34,064 nucleotides of DNA from an uncultured beta proteobacterium. GTDB lineage: Bacteria; Pseudomonadota; Gammaproteobacteria; Burkholderiales; Burkholderiaceae_C. Made by a program: the position numbers and the translations under genes. The stretch spans positions 1 to 34,064 of the forward strand of contig CAINUX010000023.1 in the NCBI GenBank assembly GCA_903853895.1, written 5' to 3'. Shown piece after piece: positions 26,759 to 34,064 of this stretch; position 1 is the stretch's first letter; each line of letters opens with the position of its first letter. The notes beneath the pieces are model-generated. The model saw only the letters and a list, made by a program, of their open reading frames with translations, did not search any database and was not told the DNA's origin.

Positions 26759-28029
26759 TAGTACGTTTCCAGATGCAGGCGGCCTTCGGTTTTGAGTGCG
26801 GCTGCTATGGTTTCCCATGCCAGACCGGCATGCTGCGCCACATCGCGCAGCGCCAGCACCACGCCGTCTTCCATGCTCTTGAGTCCGCAGACATAGAAGT
26901 AGGTGTTGGGTTCGGCCAGCAGCAGTGCCAGATCGGCGGCACGCTCGCGCATCAGGTCCTGCACATAGCGCTTGGGCTGCCCTGGTGTGCGGGAGAAGGC
27001 GAAGTTGATGTCGATGAAATCCTTGGGCAGGCTTTGCAACGGCCCGAAGTAGGGCAGCTCTTCCTGGGTGCGAGCACCAAAGAACAGCATCAGCTTGCCG
27101 CCCTCGAACTTGCCGGACTGGCGCAGGCGCCGCCGCCACTCGGTCATGGCCCGCATCGGCGCGCTGCCGGTGCCGGTGCAGATCATCACGATATGAGAGC
27201 GCGGGTGGTTGGGCATCAGGAAGCTGGCGCCAAAGGGGCCAATCACCTGCACCTTGTCACCCACCTGCAGGTCGCACATGTAGTTGGAGGCCACGCCGCG
27301 CAGGGGCTGGCCCTGGGGGTCTTCGAGCACTCGCTTGATCGTCAGTGACAGGTTGTTGTAGCCGGGGCGCTCGCCATTGCGCGGGCTGGCAATCGAATAC
27401 TGTCGGGGATGGTGCGGGCGGCCGTTGGCATCCACACCGGGAGGGATGATGCCGATCGACTGGCCTTCGAGCACTGGGAACGGCATGCTGCCAAAGTCCA
27501 GCACGATGTGGTGGGTGTCGTATTCGTGCCCCACGGCCGTGACGCGCACGTTGCCGGCCACGGTGGCGGTGATGGTCTTCTCGGCGGCCTTGGGGCCATA
27601 GAGGTTGGTGTAGGCGTGGGCCGCCGACCAGGGCGGCAGCGTGGCACCGTACTGCGTGCTCTGGAAGCTGGATTCCCCGCTGGCGGCGGCGGGCAACACC
27701 GGCGCCACGGGCATTTCGGCGGGCGGTGCGTCGGCCGCCACGCCCTGGGCTGCCAGCTGGTCCGCCGTCAACTCGGCTGGCAATTCGTCCCAGCCCAGCT
27801 GGTCGGCCACGCTGTAGGCACTCACGCGCGGCATGGTGCGCCAGTTGTCGATGGAGCCCGTCGGACACGGGGCGATGCAGGCCATGCACAGGTTGCACTT
27901 ATCGGCATCCACCACGTAGTTGCGCGCGTCGTGGGTGATGGCCGCAACCGGGCATATCGCTTCGCAGGTGTTGCAGCGAATGCAGATCTCGGGGTCGATC
28001 AGGTGTTGTTTGATGGCGGCTTCTGTCAT
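26758..28029 (-). CDS. boxA: Benzoyl-CoA epoxidase reductase component BoxA
   Basis: The 423-residue protein has an N-terminal bacterial ferredoxin domain with two [4Fe-4S] motifs, [12 protein letters not shown] and [12 protein letters not shown]. An Ala/Pro-rich linker at about residues 80-125 follows, then a ferredoxin-NADP reductase module with [12 protein letters not shown] for [16 protein letters not shown] and [12 protein letters not shown] for NADP. This is the BoxA layout: it passes electrons from NADPH to BoxB. I use the start at 28029, where the N-terminus reads [19 protein letters not shown]; the frame is open to 28065. It is separated from boxB by a 342-base gap with two long hairpins, unusual for subunits that work as a pair. 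Confidence 0.95.
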   Translation of the reverse strand: MTEAAIKQHLIDPEICIRCNTCEAICPVAAITHDARNYVVDADKCNLCMACIAPCPTGSIDNWRTMPRVSAYSVADQLGWDELPAELTADQLAAQGVAADAPPAEMPVAPVLPAAASGESSFQSTQYGATLPPWSAAHAYTNLYGPKAAEKTITATVAGNVRVTAVGHEYDTHHIVLDFGSMPFPVLEGQSIGIIPPGVDANGRPHHPRQYSIASPRNGERPGYNNLSLTIKRVLEDPQGQPLRGVASNYMCDLQVGDKVQVIGPFGASFLMPNHPRSHIVMICTGTGSAPMRAMTEWRRRLRQSGKFEGGKLMLFFGARTQEELPYFGPLQSLPKDFIDINFAFSRTPGQPKRYVQDLMRERAADLALLLAEPNTYFYVCGLKSMEDGVVLALRDVAQHAGLAWETIAAALKTEGRLHLETY

Positions 28030-28106
28030 GGTGTTGTCTCTCTGTTTTCTGGATAGCCTGCGCATTCTGCGTCATTGGTTTCCATCGCTTTTGCTCTGGA
28101 TCAGGA

Positions 28107-28184
28107 GGGTTGGGTGCACTACTTCGTTCGTGTCCCCCGGCCTTTGGCCTCCTCCTTTACCTCACTGCGCAGTGCACCCAACCC
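28107..28184 (+). repeat. Long-hairpin repeat, copy 2 (boxB-boxA gap)
   Basis: Perfect 14-base arms GGGTTGGGTGCACT (28107-28120) and AGTGCACCCAACCC (28171-28184) enclose 50 bases with the core TGTCCCCCG, inner stem GGCC-TTT-GGCC, and CTCCTCCTT. The inner stem differs from copy 1 at a paired position on both sides, so pairing is kept. It lies upstream of boxA in the boxB-boxA intercistronic region and points opposite to box transcription. The rest of the 28030-28371 gap, apart from this copy and copy 3, holds no recognisable gene. Confidence 0.82.
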
Positions 28185-28234
28185 ACCAGATCTTGCGCAG
28201 CGTTAGGGCTCGCCTACCAGCAATACCGTTCGCA

Positions 28235-28339
28235 GCAGGGGGAGTGGGGTGCATGCCATAGCGAAGTCAAGGAGGAGCCCTGGGGCTTCAGCCACAGGGC
28301 GGGGGACATGAGCGGCGGTATGTACCCCACTCCCCCTGC
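28235..28339 (-). repeat. Long-hairpin repeat, copy 3 (boxB-boxA gap, inverted relative to copy 2)
   Basis: Arms GCAGGGGGAGTGGGGT (28235-28250) and ACCCCACTCCCCCTGC (28324-28339) pair over 16 perfect bases. Pairing then continues for up to seven more positions with two G-T pairs. Read on the minus strand the loop holds TGTCCCCCG, an enlarged inner stem GCCCTG...CAGGGC, and CTCCTCCTT, as in copies 1 and 2. It lies 32 bases beyond the boxB stop and is oriented with box transcription. Confidence 0.82.
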
Positions 28340-28371
28340 GAGCTCAGCGAGGCAATCCGCACTCAACAAGA

Positions 28372-29799
28372 TCAGTTAAACCGCACATACTCAAAGTCAG
28401 CCGACTGGCGGTTGATGCCCATCATGGGCGGCGCGATCCAGTTGGCAAACTTGCCGGTGTCCACCACGCGGCCCATCAGGCTGCCAACGAATGCACGGTC
28501 GGTTTCACTGGGCAGCCAATTGTCCACATTGGCTTTCCACTCGGCTTCGCTGAGCACGCGGCCGTCCGGTGATATCTTGGCCTGAGACAAGGCCCCGATG
28601 TTACGGTGGAAGGCCTTGTGTGGTGTCTTCAGACGGAACGGAATGCCAGCCTTCTCGATCACCTTGTTCCAGCGTTCGACGCCACCAATGGAGTCCTTGA
28701 TGTAGTCGTCGCGCAGTACTTCGTTCAGCGCATTGAGCATGGGCACTTCTTTCTCCACCAACTGGCCACCGACTGCGTTGAGCACTTTGTACGTACCACC
28801 CTTGAGCTGGTGGTCGTCCATGCGTTTTCCTTCCTCATAGCGGCCCTTGAGGCCGGTGGAGTAGAAGGTGGCGGCGTTGCTGGACTCATCGGCGCCGAAC
28901 AGGTCGATGGTGACGCTGAAGTGGAAGTTCAGGTAGCGCTGCAGCGTGGGCAGGTCGATGACACCAGCGGCGCGCAGCTTGGTCACGTCGTCGGTCTTCA
29001 TCTCGTTCATGGCCTGGCAGGTGCGCTGGATGATGCGGGAGATGCCGGACTCGCCCACAAACATATGGTGCGCTTCCTCGGTGAGCATGAACTTGGTGGT
29101 GCGCGCCAGCGGGTCGAAGCTGGATTCGGCCAAAGCGCAGAGCTGGAACTTGCCGTCGCGGTCGGTGAAGTAGGTGAACATGAAGAAGCTCAGCCAGTCG
29201 GGCGTCTCTTCATTGAAGGCCTGCAGGATGCGGGGGTTGTCCTGTTGGCCGCTGCGGCGCTCCAGCAGGGCTTCGCCTTCCTCGCGGCCGTCCCGGCCAA
29301 AGTATTTGTGCAACAGGTAGACCATGGCCCACAGGTGGCGGCCCTCTTCTACATTCACCTGGAACAGGTTGCGCAGGTCGTACTGGCTGGGGCAGGTGAG
29401 GCCCAGGTGGCGCTGCTGCTCCACGGATGCAGGTTCGGTGTCGCCTTGCGTCACGATGATGCGGCGCAGGTTGGCACGGTATTCGCCGGGCACGTCTTGC
29501 CAGGCGTCTTCGCCTTTGTGGTCGCCAAAGTGGATCTTGCGGTCCTTCTCGGCCGGGTTCAGGAAAATGCCCCAGCGGTAATCGGGCATCTTCACATGGC
29601 CGAACTGTGCCCAGCCTTGTGGGTCCACGCTGATGGCGGTGCGCAGGTAGACGTCAAAGTTCTGCGAGTCATCCGGGCCCATGTCGCCCCACCATTTCAG
29701 GTAGTTGGGCTGCCACTGCTCCAGTGCGCGCTGCAGGGTGCGGTCTTCGCTCAGGTTGACGTTGTTGGGAATCTTGTCGCTGTACGTGATTGAACTCAT
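28372..29799 (-). CDS. boxB: Benzoyl-CoA 2,3-epoxidase oxygenase component BoxB
   Basis: The 475-residue protein is the di-iron oxygenase that epoxidises benzoyl-CoA. Carboxylate/histidine motifs are visible in EEGRHLW (Glu151-His155) and TEEAHHMFVGE (Glu241-His245), each of the ExxH type used to bind the di-iron centre, with further Glu candidates in between. The N-terminal phrase LEQWQPNYLKWWGDMGP and the C-terminal APPMMGINRQSADFEYVRFN are typical of BoxB. GGAGAA precedes the ATG at 29799. It follows boxC by 62 bases that contain part of a GGGCTAG repeat. Identity is very secure because boxC, boxA and boxR flank it. Confidence 0.96.
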   Translation of the reverse strand: MSSITYSDKIPNNVNLSEDRTLQRALEQWQPNYLKWWGDMGPDDSQNFDVYLRTAISVDPQGWAQFGHVKMPDYRWGIFLNPAEKDRKIHFGDHKGEDAWQDVPGEYRANLRRIIVTQGDTEPASVEQQRHLGLTCPSQYDLRNLFQVNVEEGRHLWAMVYLLHKYFGRDGREEGEALLERRSGQQDNPRILQAFNEETPDWLSFFMFTYFTDRDGKFQLCALAESSFDPLARTTKFMLTEEAHHMFVGESGISRIIQRTCQAMNEMKTDDVTKLRAAGVIDLPTLQRYLNFHFSVTIDLFGADESSNAATFYSTGLKGRYEEGKRMDDHQLKGGTYKVLNAVGGQLVEKEVPMLNALNEVLRDDYIKDSIGGVERWNKVIEKAGIPFRLKTPHKAFHRNIGALSQAKISPDGRVLSEAEWKANVDNWLPSETDRAFVGSLMGRVVDTGKFANWIAPPMMGINRQSADFEYVRFN

Positions 29800-29823
29800 G
29801 CTTTTCTCCAGTGGATACTTGCT

Positions 29824-29875
29824 ATAAAAAATGATAGCTGCTTACGCAATGAATACGGGGGCTAGACCCTATTCC
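29824..29875 (+). repeat. GGGCTAG dispersed repeat, copy B (overlaps boxC 3' end)
   Basis: The bases ATGATAGC, ACGC, TACGGGGGCTAG and CCCTATT follow the same order as copy A. The repeat spans most of the boxC-boxB gap and overlaps the last codons of boxC; the boxC stop codon TAG on the minus strand is the complement of CTA within the repeat's GGGCTAG. Confidence 0.72.
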
Positions 29876-31520
29876 AGTCGAATACGGCCTTCTCGCCCTT
29901 GCCGTACACCTTGAGCGCGCCTTTTTCACCGACGGCGTTGGGGCGCTGGAAAATCCAGTTCTGCCATGCAGTCAGTCGACCAAAGATGCGGGTGAACATG
30001 TTCTCCGGGCCGTTGAATCGCAGGTTGGCTTCCAGCCCGGTCAGTGAATCGGGCGACATGGAGACCCGCTCCTCCACCGCAATGCGCACCTCGTCTGCCC
30101 AGTCGATGTCGTCGGGATTGGAAGTGACCAGGCCGAGGGCGAAGGCGGCGTCGGCGTCCAGTGGCTGGTCCAGCTTGCCGCGCACCGCGTTCAGCGCGGG
30201 CTGTTCGTCGTAGAAACGGCGGCCCAGTCGGCTCTGGCCAGTGATCATGGGGTACAGGGCAAAGTTGGCCTCGGTCACCGTGATGCGCGGCGTGCTGGCT
30301 TCGTCGTTCGGCAGAATGAGTTGGTAGCTGCGATCGCAGGCCAGCGCCAGTTCCAGCAAAGTGCCAGCAAAGCAGGAGCCCGCCTCGATCAGCGCAAACA
30401 GGCTGCGCGAGGACACATCCAGGCGGCTGAGGGTGCGGCGCAGCAGGCCGATGGTTTCGCGCACCAGCCAGTGGCCCTTGTGCGCCAACAGCGTGGCATC
30501 CAGCGCCAGCACGGCTGCGGCATCGCCTGACGTCTTGATCAGCCAGGTGCCGATCTCGGTCTCATTGGTGCGCATTTGCAGGATGGCATCTTCCAGCTCG
30601 CGTGCCATGGCCAGCGGGTACCAGGCGGCACCCGCGGCTTCGATTCCGGCGATGTCGCTGGGCTGTGCACCTTGTGGACCCTTGACGGTGAAGTTGGCGG
30701 TGCGCTTTGCGCGGTCGATCTCGACTGTCACATGCAGGTAGCGCAGGGCATCGGCATCCAGCGTGCGCTGTAGCGGGCTCAATGTCACGCCTTTGCCGTC
30801 GGCGGGACGGTCGCTTTGGGCGGCCAGCGCCATTGCACGTTCCTGCACCTTCTGGGCAAAGACAGCGGGTTTGGCCACGGCATCCACCAGGCGCCAGGCC
30901 ACGGCTTTGTCGCCGCGCACACCTTCCGCACTGGTGCAGAACAGATCGGCCAGGTCATGGCGCACATGGCGCTTGTCGGTAATGCGCGTCAGGCCGCCGG
31001 TGCCGGGCAGCACGCCCAGCAAGGGGACTTCGGGCAGGCTCACCGCGCTGGAGCGGTCGTCCACCAAGATGATTTCGTCGCAGGCCAGGGCTAACTCATA
31101 GCCACCACCCGCGCAGGCGCCATTGACGGCTGCCAGGAATTTCAAACCGCTGTGTGTCGAGGAGTCTTCCAGGCCATTGCGGGTTTCGTTGGTGAACTTG
31201 CAGAAGTTCACCTTCCAGGCGTGGCTGCTGACGCCCAACATGAAGATATTGGCGCCGGAGCAGAACACGCGGTCGCGGGCAGAGGTCATGACCACGGTGC
31301 GCACTTCGGGATGTTCAAAGCGGATGCGGCCAATGGCATCGTTCAGTTCAATATCCACACCCAGGTCATAGCTGTTGAGCTTGAGCTTGTAGCCGGGGCG
31401 CAGACCGGCGTTTTCGTCAAAATCGGCCTTGAGGGTGGCCACCGGGCCGTCGAAGGCAAGCTTCCAGTGCTTGTACTGGGAAGGGGTTGTTTGGTATTCG
31501 ACTCGGCTGGGACTGTTCAC
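29862..31520 (-). CDS. boxC: 2,3-epoxybenzoyl-CoA dihydrolase BoxC
   Basis: The 552-residue ring-opening lyase carries two crotonase-like domains. The first, at about residues 60-250, has VFCSGANIFMLG and NGACAGGGYELALACDEIILVDD with PLLGVLPGTGGLTRI. The second, at about 290-500, includes GSCFAGTLLELALACDRSYQL. BoxC hydrolyses the epoxide and opens the ring to 3,4-dehydroadipyl-CoA semialdehyde plus formate. The start is GTG at 31520 with AAGGAG upstream, consistent with the N-terminus MNSPSRVEYQTTPSQYKHWKL. It is first in the box operon, directly below the promoter with TGCA operator candidates, while boxR lies upstream on the same strand. Confidence 0.96.
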   Translation of the reverse strand: MNSPSRVEYQTTPSQYKHWKLAFDGPVATLKADFDENAGLRPGYKLKLNSYDLGVDIELNDAIGRIRFEHPEVRTVVMTSARDRVFCSGANIFMLGVSSHAWKVNFCKFTNETRNGLEDSSTHSGLKFLAAVNGACAGGGYELALACDEIILVDDRSSAVSLPEVPLLGVLPGTGGLTRITDKRHVRHDLADLFCTSAEGVRGDKAVAWRLVDAVAKPAVFAQKVQERAMALAAQSDRPADGKGVTLSPLQRTLDADALRYLHVTVEIDRAKRTANFTVKGPQGAQPSDIAGIEAAGAAWYPLAMARELEDAILQMRTNETEIGTWLIKTSGDAAAVLALDATLLAHKGHWLVRETIGLLRRTLSRLDVSSRSLFALIEAGSCFAGTLLELALACDRSYQLILPNDEASTPRITVTEANFALYPMITGQSRLGRRFYDEQPALNAVRGKLDQPLDADAAFALGLVTSNPDDIDWADEVRIAVEERVSMSPDSLTGLEANLRFNGPENMFTRIFGRLTAWQNWIFQRPNAVGEKGALKVYGKGEKAVFDWNRV

Positions 31521-31567
31521 GGTCTGCTCTCCTTGATTTGAAGCATTAAAATGCGTTGATCGATGTT

Positions 31568-31619
31568 AGTATACGCATGATAGTGCATATTTCAAATCGA
31601 GATAATGCATTTTTATGCA
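31568..31619 (-). promoter_or_regulatory. boxC promoter with two TGCA-N6-TGC operator candidates
   Basis: On the minus strand a -35 TTGAAA (31590-31595) and a -10 TATACT (31568-31573) are 16 bases apart, a good sigma-70 promoter. TGCACTATCATGC (31575-31587) lies between them and TGCATAAAAATGCA (31606-31619) lies just upstream. Both fit TGCA-N6-TGC, which I recall as the operator pattern of BzdR, the anaerobic relative of BoxR. Repression by BoxR relieved by benzoyl-CoA is therefore likely. Confidence 0.72.
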
Positions 31620-31634
31620 TCTTTCGAAAATATT

Positions 31635-32609
31635 TCAAGATGGCAGCTGCAGAACCTTTCGAACCATGGCCCGCAAGGCCACAAAAGTCGGCTCCAGTGG
31701 CTGCGCGCTGGTGTCGAGCTTGTATTGGGCCTTGGAATAGAAAGCCGCACGGCCGGTGAGGATGCCCTTCAGGTCCTCCATAGCTTCCTTACTGGCCGCC
31801 ATGGGGCGCAAGTCGCCCTGGGCTGCCACGCGCTTCATATGGTCCTCGGGGTCGGCTTGCAGCCAGACGGTGGTGCAGTGGGCGAGCAACTGGTTGAAGG
31901 TGGCGGCGTCCGACACCAGGCCGCCCGGCGTGGCGATCACCGCCTCGGGGTAGATCTGAATAGATTCTTCCAGCGCCCGCCGTTCGTAGCGTCTGTAGGC
32001 ATTGACGCCATAGAGCGCCTGGATTTCGGACACGCTGCAGCCGGCAAACTTTTCGATCTCGCGGCTCAACTCGACAAAAGGAAAGCCGAGGTCATCGGCC
32101 AGCATTTGCCCCAACGTGGACTTGCCCGCGCCGCGCAGGCCAATCAGGGCGATGCGCGGACTCAGGACCGCATTGCCACCACCCGTGCCCAGCATTTCGC
32201 CAATGGCAATGCGCACGCGCTGCAGGGTGGCGTCGTCGCGCTGCTCCAGCAATTCACGAATCATGAGCCACTCGGGGGACGAAGTGGTGACATCGCCAAT
32301 CAACTCCCCCAGTGAACACTGCAAGGCACCGGCTACTTGCAGCAACACCAGGATGGAGGCATTGCCCACGCCGTATTCCAGATTGGCCAGATGCCGCTCG
32401 GACACATCGGCGACCTGGGCCAGGGCCTTGCGAGTCATGCCCCGGCGTGCGCGCAGTGCGCGTACGCGGTCACCGAGTGCCGATAGAAAGGGGTTTTTCT
32501 CACTGGTTTGCGACCCCTCGCCAGGACCGGCAAGGGTTTGGGGGAGCTCCTGGTAGGCCGGGTTTGCAGTAGGTGCTAACCCTGATTCGTGCAATATAGT
32601 GCTTGACAT
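31635..32609 (-). CDS. boxR: BoxR transcriptional regulator (XRE helix-turn-helix fused to shikimate-kinase-like domain)
   Basis: The 324-residue protein has an XRE-type helix-turn-helix at residues 46-105 (LGDRVRALRARRGMTRKALA, VSERHLANLEYG). A linker leads to a shikimate-kinase-like domain with Walker A GLRGAGKST at residues 157-165, then LGFPFVELSREIEKFAG. This architecture is diagnostic of BoxR/BzdR, where the kinase-like fold binds benzoyl-CoA as inducer. The ATG at 32609 is the only good start giving a complete N-terminus. It overlaps both a TGCA-N6-TGC site and the -35 of the divergent promoter, so binding there would affect both directions. No clear Shine-Dalgarno sequence precedes it, so the start is somewhat uncertain. 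Confidence 0.94.
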   Translation of the reverse strand: MSSTILHESGLAPTANPAYQELPQTLAGPGEGSQTSEKNPFLSALGDRVRALRARRGMTRKALAQVADVSERHLANLEYGVGNASILVLLQVAGALQCSLGELIGDVTTSSPEWLMIRELLEQRDDATLQRVRIAIGEMLGTGGGNAVLSPRIALIGLRGAGKSTLGQMLADDLGFPFVELSREIEKFAGCSVSEIQALYGVNAYRRYERRALEESIQIYPEAVIATPGGLVSDAATFNQLLAHCTTVWLQADPEDHMKRVAAQGDLRPMAASKEAMEDLKGILTGRAAFYSKAQYKLDTSAQPLEPTFVALRAMVRKVLQLPS

Positions 32610-32631
32610 GGGGTGGGAGAAACTTTATGGT
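32590..32631 (+). promoter_or_regulatory. Promoter of DUF4863-boxD with TGCA-N6-TGC site
   Basis: A perfect -35 TTGACA (32603-32608) and a -10 TATGGT (32626-32631) are separated by 17 bases. TGCAATATAGTGC (32590-32602), which fits TGCA-N6-TGC exactly, abuts the -35. A further GTGC-CT-GCAC inverted repeat follows at 32634-32643. The same operator pattern at the boxC promoter suggests joint control by BoxR. Confidence 0.65.
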
Positions 32632-32697
32632 TCGTGCCTGCACAATAATTCATATCATTGAAAAGTGCAAGCGCAATAGTCAAACGGAGTTTGCAGC

Positions 32698-33162
32698 ATG
32701 TTACCTACTCAATTTCGCGAACAGATTGCCGAACTGAGCGCCCAACTGGCCGGGCGAGCGCTCGATGCCGGCCTGGATGCCTGGCTAAATGCCGAGCTCG
32801 GTGTTGCAAGCACCACCTACGCGCGGCTGAAGCAAAGCTGCACCAACGGCGTCGCCGAGGGCTGGTTGTGCGGCCGCGAAGGTGGTGGCATCCGCTACGG
32901 GCGTATCTTCAAACCGGCCCCCGAACTGCACGGCTTCTCGGTCGATGTGGTCGACATGACGGACATCGCCGGCCCCCACCACACCCACCCCAATGGCGAG
33001 ATCGACCTGATCATGCCGCTGGACGACGGCGCGCAGTTTGATGGTCGCCCTGCCGGTTGGCTGGTCTGCCCACCGGGTAGCGCCCACCGGCCCACCGTTG
33101 CGGGTGGGCGCGCCCTGGTTCTTTATCTGTTGCCTGAAGGCAGCATCCAATTCACACGCTGA
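32698..33162 (+). CDS. DUF4863 (4-hydroxylaminobenzoate-lyase-like) cupin-like protein
   Basis: The 154-residue protein belongs to the family named after 4-hydroxylaminobenzoate lyase (DUF4863). A cupin-like metal-site candidate is visible in GPHHTHPNGEIDLIMP at about residues 98-113, with a second His in GSAHRPTV. ACGGAG lies at a good distance before the ATG. Genes of this family recur, from memory, beside boxR and boxD in several Burkholderiales box clusters, but I know of no demonstrated role in benzoate breakdown. No nitroreductase for nitrobenzoate is present, so the lyase name should not be taken as function. It is nine bases upstream of boxD and shares its promoter. Confidence 0.82.
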   Translation: MLPTQFREQIAELSAQLAGRALDAGLDAWLNAELGVASTTYARLKQSCTNGVAEGWLCGREGGGIRYGRIFKPAPELHGFSVDVVDMTDIAGPHHTHPNGEIDLIMPLDDGAQFDGRPAGWLVCPPGSAHRPTVAGGRALVLYLLPEGSIQFTR

Positions 33163-33171
33163 TCCATCCAT

Positions 33172-34064
33172 ATGACCGAACTCCTTTCCAATTTTCTCGC
33201 TGGCCAATGGCAAACCGGTAGCGGCGCAGGCACCGCGCTGATCGACCCTGTACTCGGGACCGAACTGGTGCGCGTGGATGCCACCGGCCTGGACCTGGCG
33301 GCAGGCTTTGCCTTTGCACGTGAACAAGGCGGCGCTGCGTTGCGCGCACTGAGCTACCGCGAGCGCGCCGCCATGCTGGCGGCTGCTGTCAAGGCACTGC
33401 AGGCCAACCGTGACGCCTATTACGAGATTGCCACGGCCAACAGCGGTACGGTCAAGAATGATTCTGCCGTGGACATTGATGGCGGCATCTTCACGCTGGG
33501 CACCTACGCCAAGCTCGGTGAGACGCTGGGCGACCGCAACTACCTGCTGGATGGCGAAGCCGTGCGCTTAGGCAAAGACCCGCTGTTCCAGTCCCAGCAT
33601 GTACTGGTGCCAACACGCGGCGTGGCGCTGTTCATCAATGCCTTTAATTTCCCCGGCTGGGGCTTGTGGGAAAAAGCGGCGCCGGCCCTGTTGTCCGGCG
33701 TACCGGTGATCGTCAAGCCCGCCACGGCCACAGCCTGGCTGACCCAGCGTATGGTCAAGGATGTGGTCGATGCCGGCATCTTCCCGCCGGGCGCGCTGTC
33801 CGTGGTGTGCGGCAGTTCGGCCGGGCTGATGGACGCCTTGCAGACCTTTGACGTCGTGTCCTTCACTGGATCGGCCGAAACGGCAGCCGTGATCCGCTCC
33901 CACCCCGCCGTGGCGCAACGCTTTGTGCGGGTCAATATCGAGGCCGACAGTGTGAACTCGGCCTTGCTCTTGCCCGACGCGGCACCCGGCAGTGAAGCCT
34001 TCGACTTGCTGGCCAAGGAAGTGGCACGCGAGATGACGGTCAAGTCCGGGCAAAAGTGCACGGC
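33172..34064 (+). CDS. boxD: 3,4-dehydroadipyl-CoA semialdehyde dehydrogenase BoxD, 3' end cut by window
   Basis: The visible 297 residues form the N-terminal half of an aldehyde dehydrogenase that oxidises the semialdehyde made by BoxC using NADP. The folded core shows FINAFNFPGWGLWEKAAPALLSG, VIVKPATATAW, SFTGSAET, the general base Glu257 in NIEADSVN, and the nucleophile Cys296 in SGQKC, two residues before the window ends. The opening LLSNFLAGQWQTGSGAG and the phrase GEAVRLGKDPLFQSQHVLVPTRGV are of the PaaZ/BoxD type. ATG 33172 starts nine bases after the DUF4863 stop. The reading frame continues past base 34064, so the truncation is an artefact of the window. Confidence 0.93.
   Translation, partial: MTELLSNFLAGQWQTGSGAGTALIDPVLGTELVRVDATGLDLAAGFAFAREQGGAALRALSYRERAAMLAAAVKALQANRDAYYEIATANSGTVKNDSAVDIDGGIFTLGTYAKLGETLGDRNYLLDGEAVRLGKDPLFQSQHVLVPTRGVALFINAFNFPGWGLWEKAAPALLSGVPVIVKPATATAWLTQRMVKDVVDAGIFPPGALSVVCGSSAGLMDALQTFDVVSFTGSAETAAVIRSHPAVAQRFVRVNIEADSVNSALLLPDAAPGSEAFDLLAKEVAREMTVKSGQKCT

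Noticed and set aside
28107..28339. Hairpin repeats as integron attC sites or a CRISPR array
   Set aside because: No RYYYAAC/GTTRRRY ends or integrase are seen, the repeats are not regularly spaced with unique spacers, and no cas gene is present.

Overview
The window looks like a chromosomal segment of a betaproteobacterium of the order Burkholderiales, most likely family Comamonadaceae (Rhodoferax/Polaromonas/Variovorax-like). This rests on the high-GC coding style, the rluC-HAD phosphatase-Rieske-sppA order at the left end, box-type aerobic benzoyl-CoA genes, and two short dispersed repeat families of a kind I associate, from memory, with Comamonadaceae genomes. The assignment is inference; no rRNA gene is present.

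Layout. (1) 130-3366: housekeeping genes on the + strand: rluC, a HAD phosphatase, a small Rieske protein and a short SppA peptidase. (2) 3377-8941: a partly decayed aromatic-acid region. It has a livF remnant without Walker A, a 6-phosphogluconate-dehydrogenase-like oxidoreductase, a divergent IclR regulator/pobA pair with a candidate operator, a hemerythrin-like protein, a frameshifted MarR gene and the C-terminal two thirds of a vanB-like reductase. A long hairpin repeat sits exactly between the last two. (3) 9061-23225: a + strand block, probably one operon, with a palindromic operator in its promoter. It encodes enoyl-CoA hydratase, feruloyl-CoA-synthase-type ligase, thiolase, SDR dehydrogenase, 4-hydroxybenzoyl-CoA thioesterase, a branched-chain-type ABC importer (binding protein, LivH, fused LivM-LivG, LivF), a tannase/feruloyl-esterase lipoprotein, a frameshifted acyl-CoA dehydrogenase and a MarR regulator. 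(4) 23239-31520 on the - strand, convergent with block 3: boxC, boxB, boxA, a crotonase, paaH and a paaJ/pcaF-type thiolase, with boxR just upstream at 31635-32609. (5) 32698-34064 on the + strand: a DUF4863 cupin-like gene and boxD, cut by the window end.

How the genes fit together. Block 3 reads as a CoA-dependent beta-oxidation route for phenylpropenoid acids. An exported esterase frees a hydroxycinnamate, the ABC system imports it, and ligase, hydratase, dehydrogenase and thiolase shorten the side chain to an aroyl-CoA. The thioesterase releases 4-hydroxybenzoate, which PobA (5888-7084) converts to protocatechuate. Blocks 4 and 5 encode the box pathway: BoxA/BoxB epoxidise benzoyl-CoA, BoxC opens the ring, BoxD oxidises the semialdehyde, and the crotonase, PaaH and thiolase finish to succinyl-CoA and acetyl-CoA. 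No benzoate-CoA ligase is in the window.

The most unusual material is non-coding. There are three copies of a hairpin element with a constant asymmetric core and copy-specific but self-complementary arms, two of them in the boxB-boxA gap and one at the MarR/vanB junction. There are four copies of a second repeat carrying GGGCTAG, one inside the tannase reading frame. TGCA-N6-TGC operator candidates lie at both box promoters.
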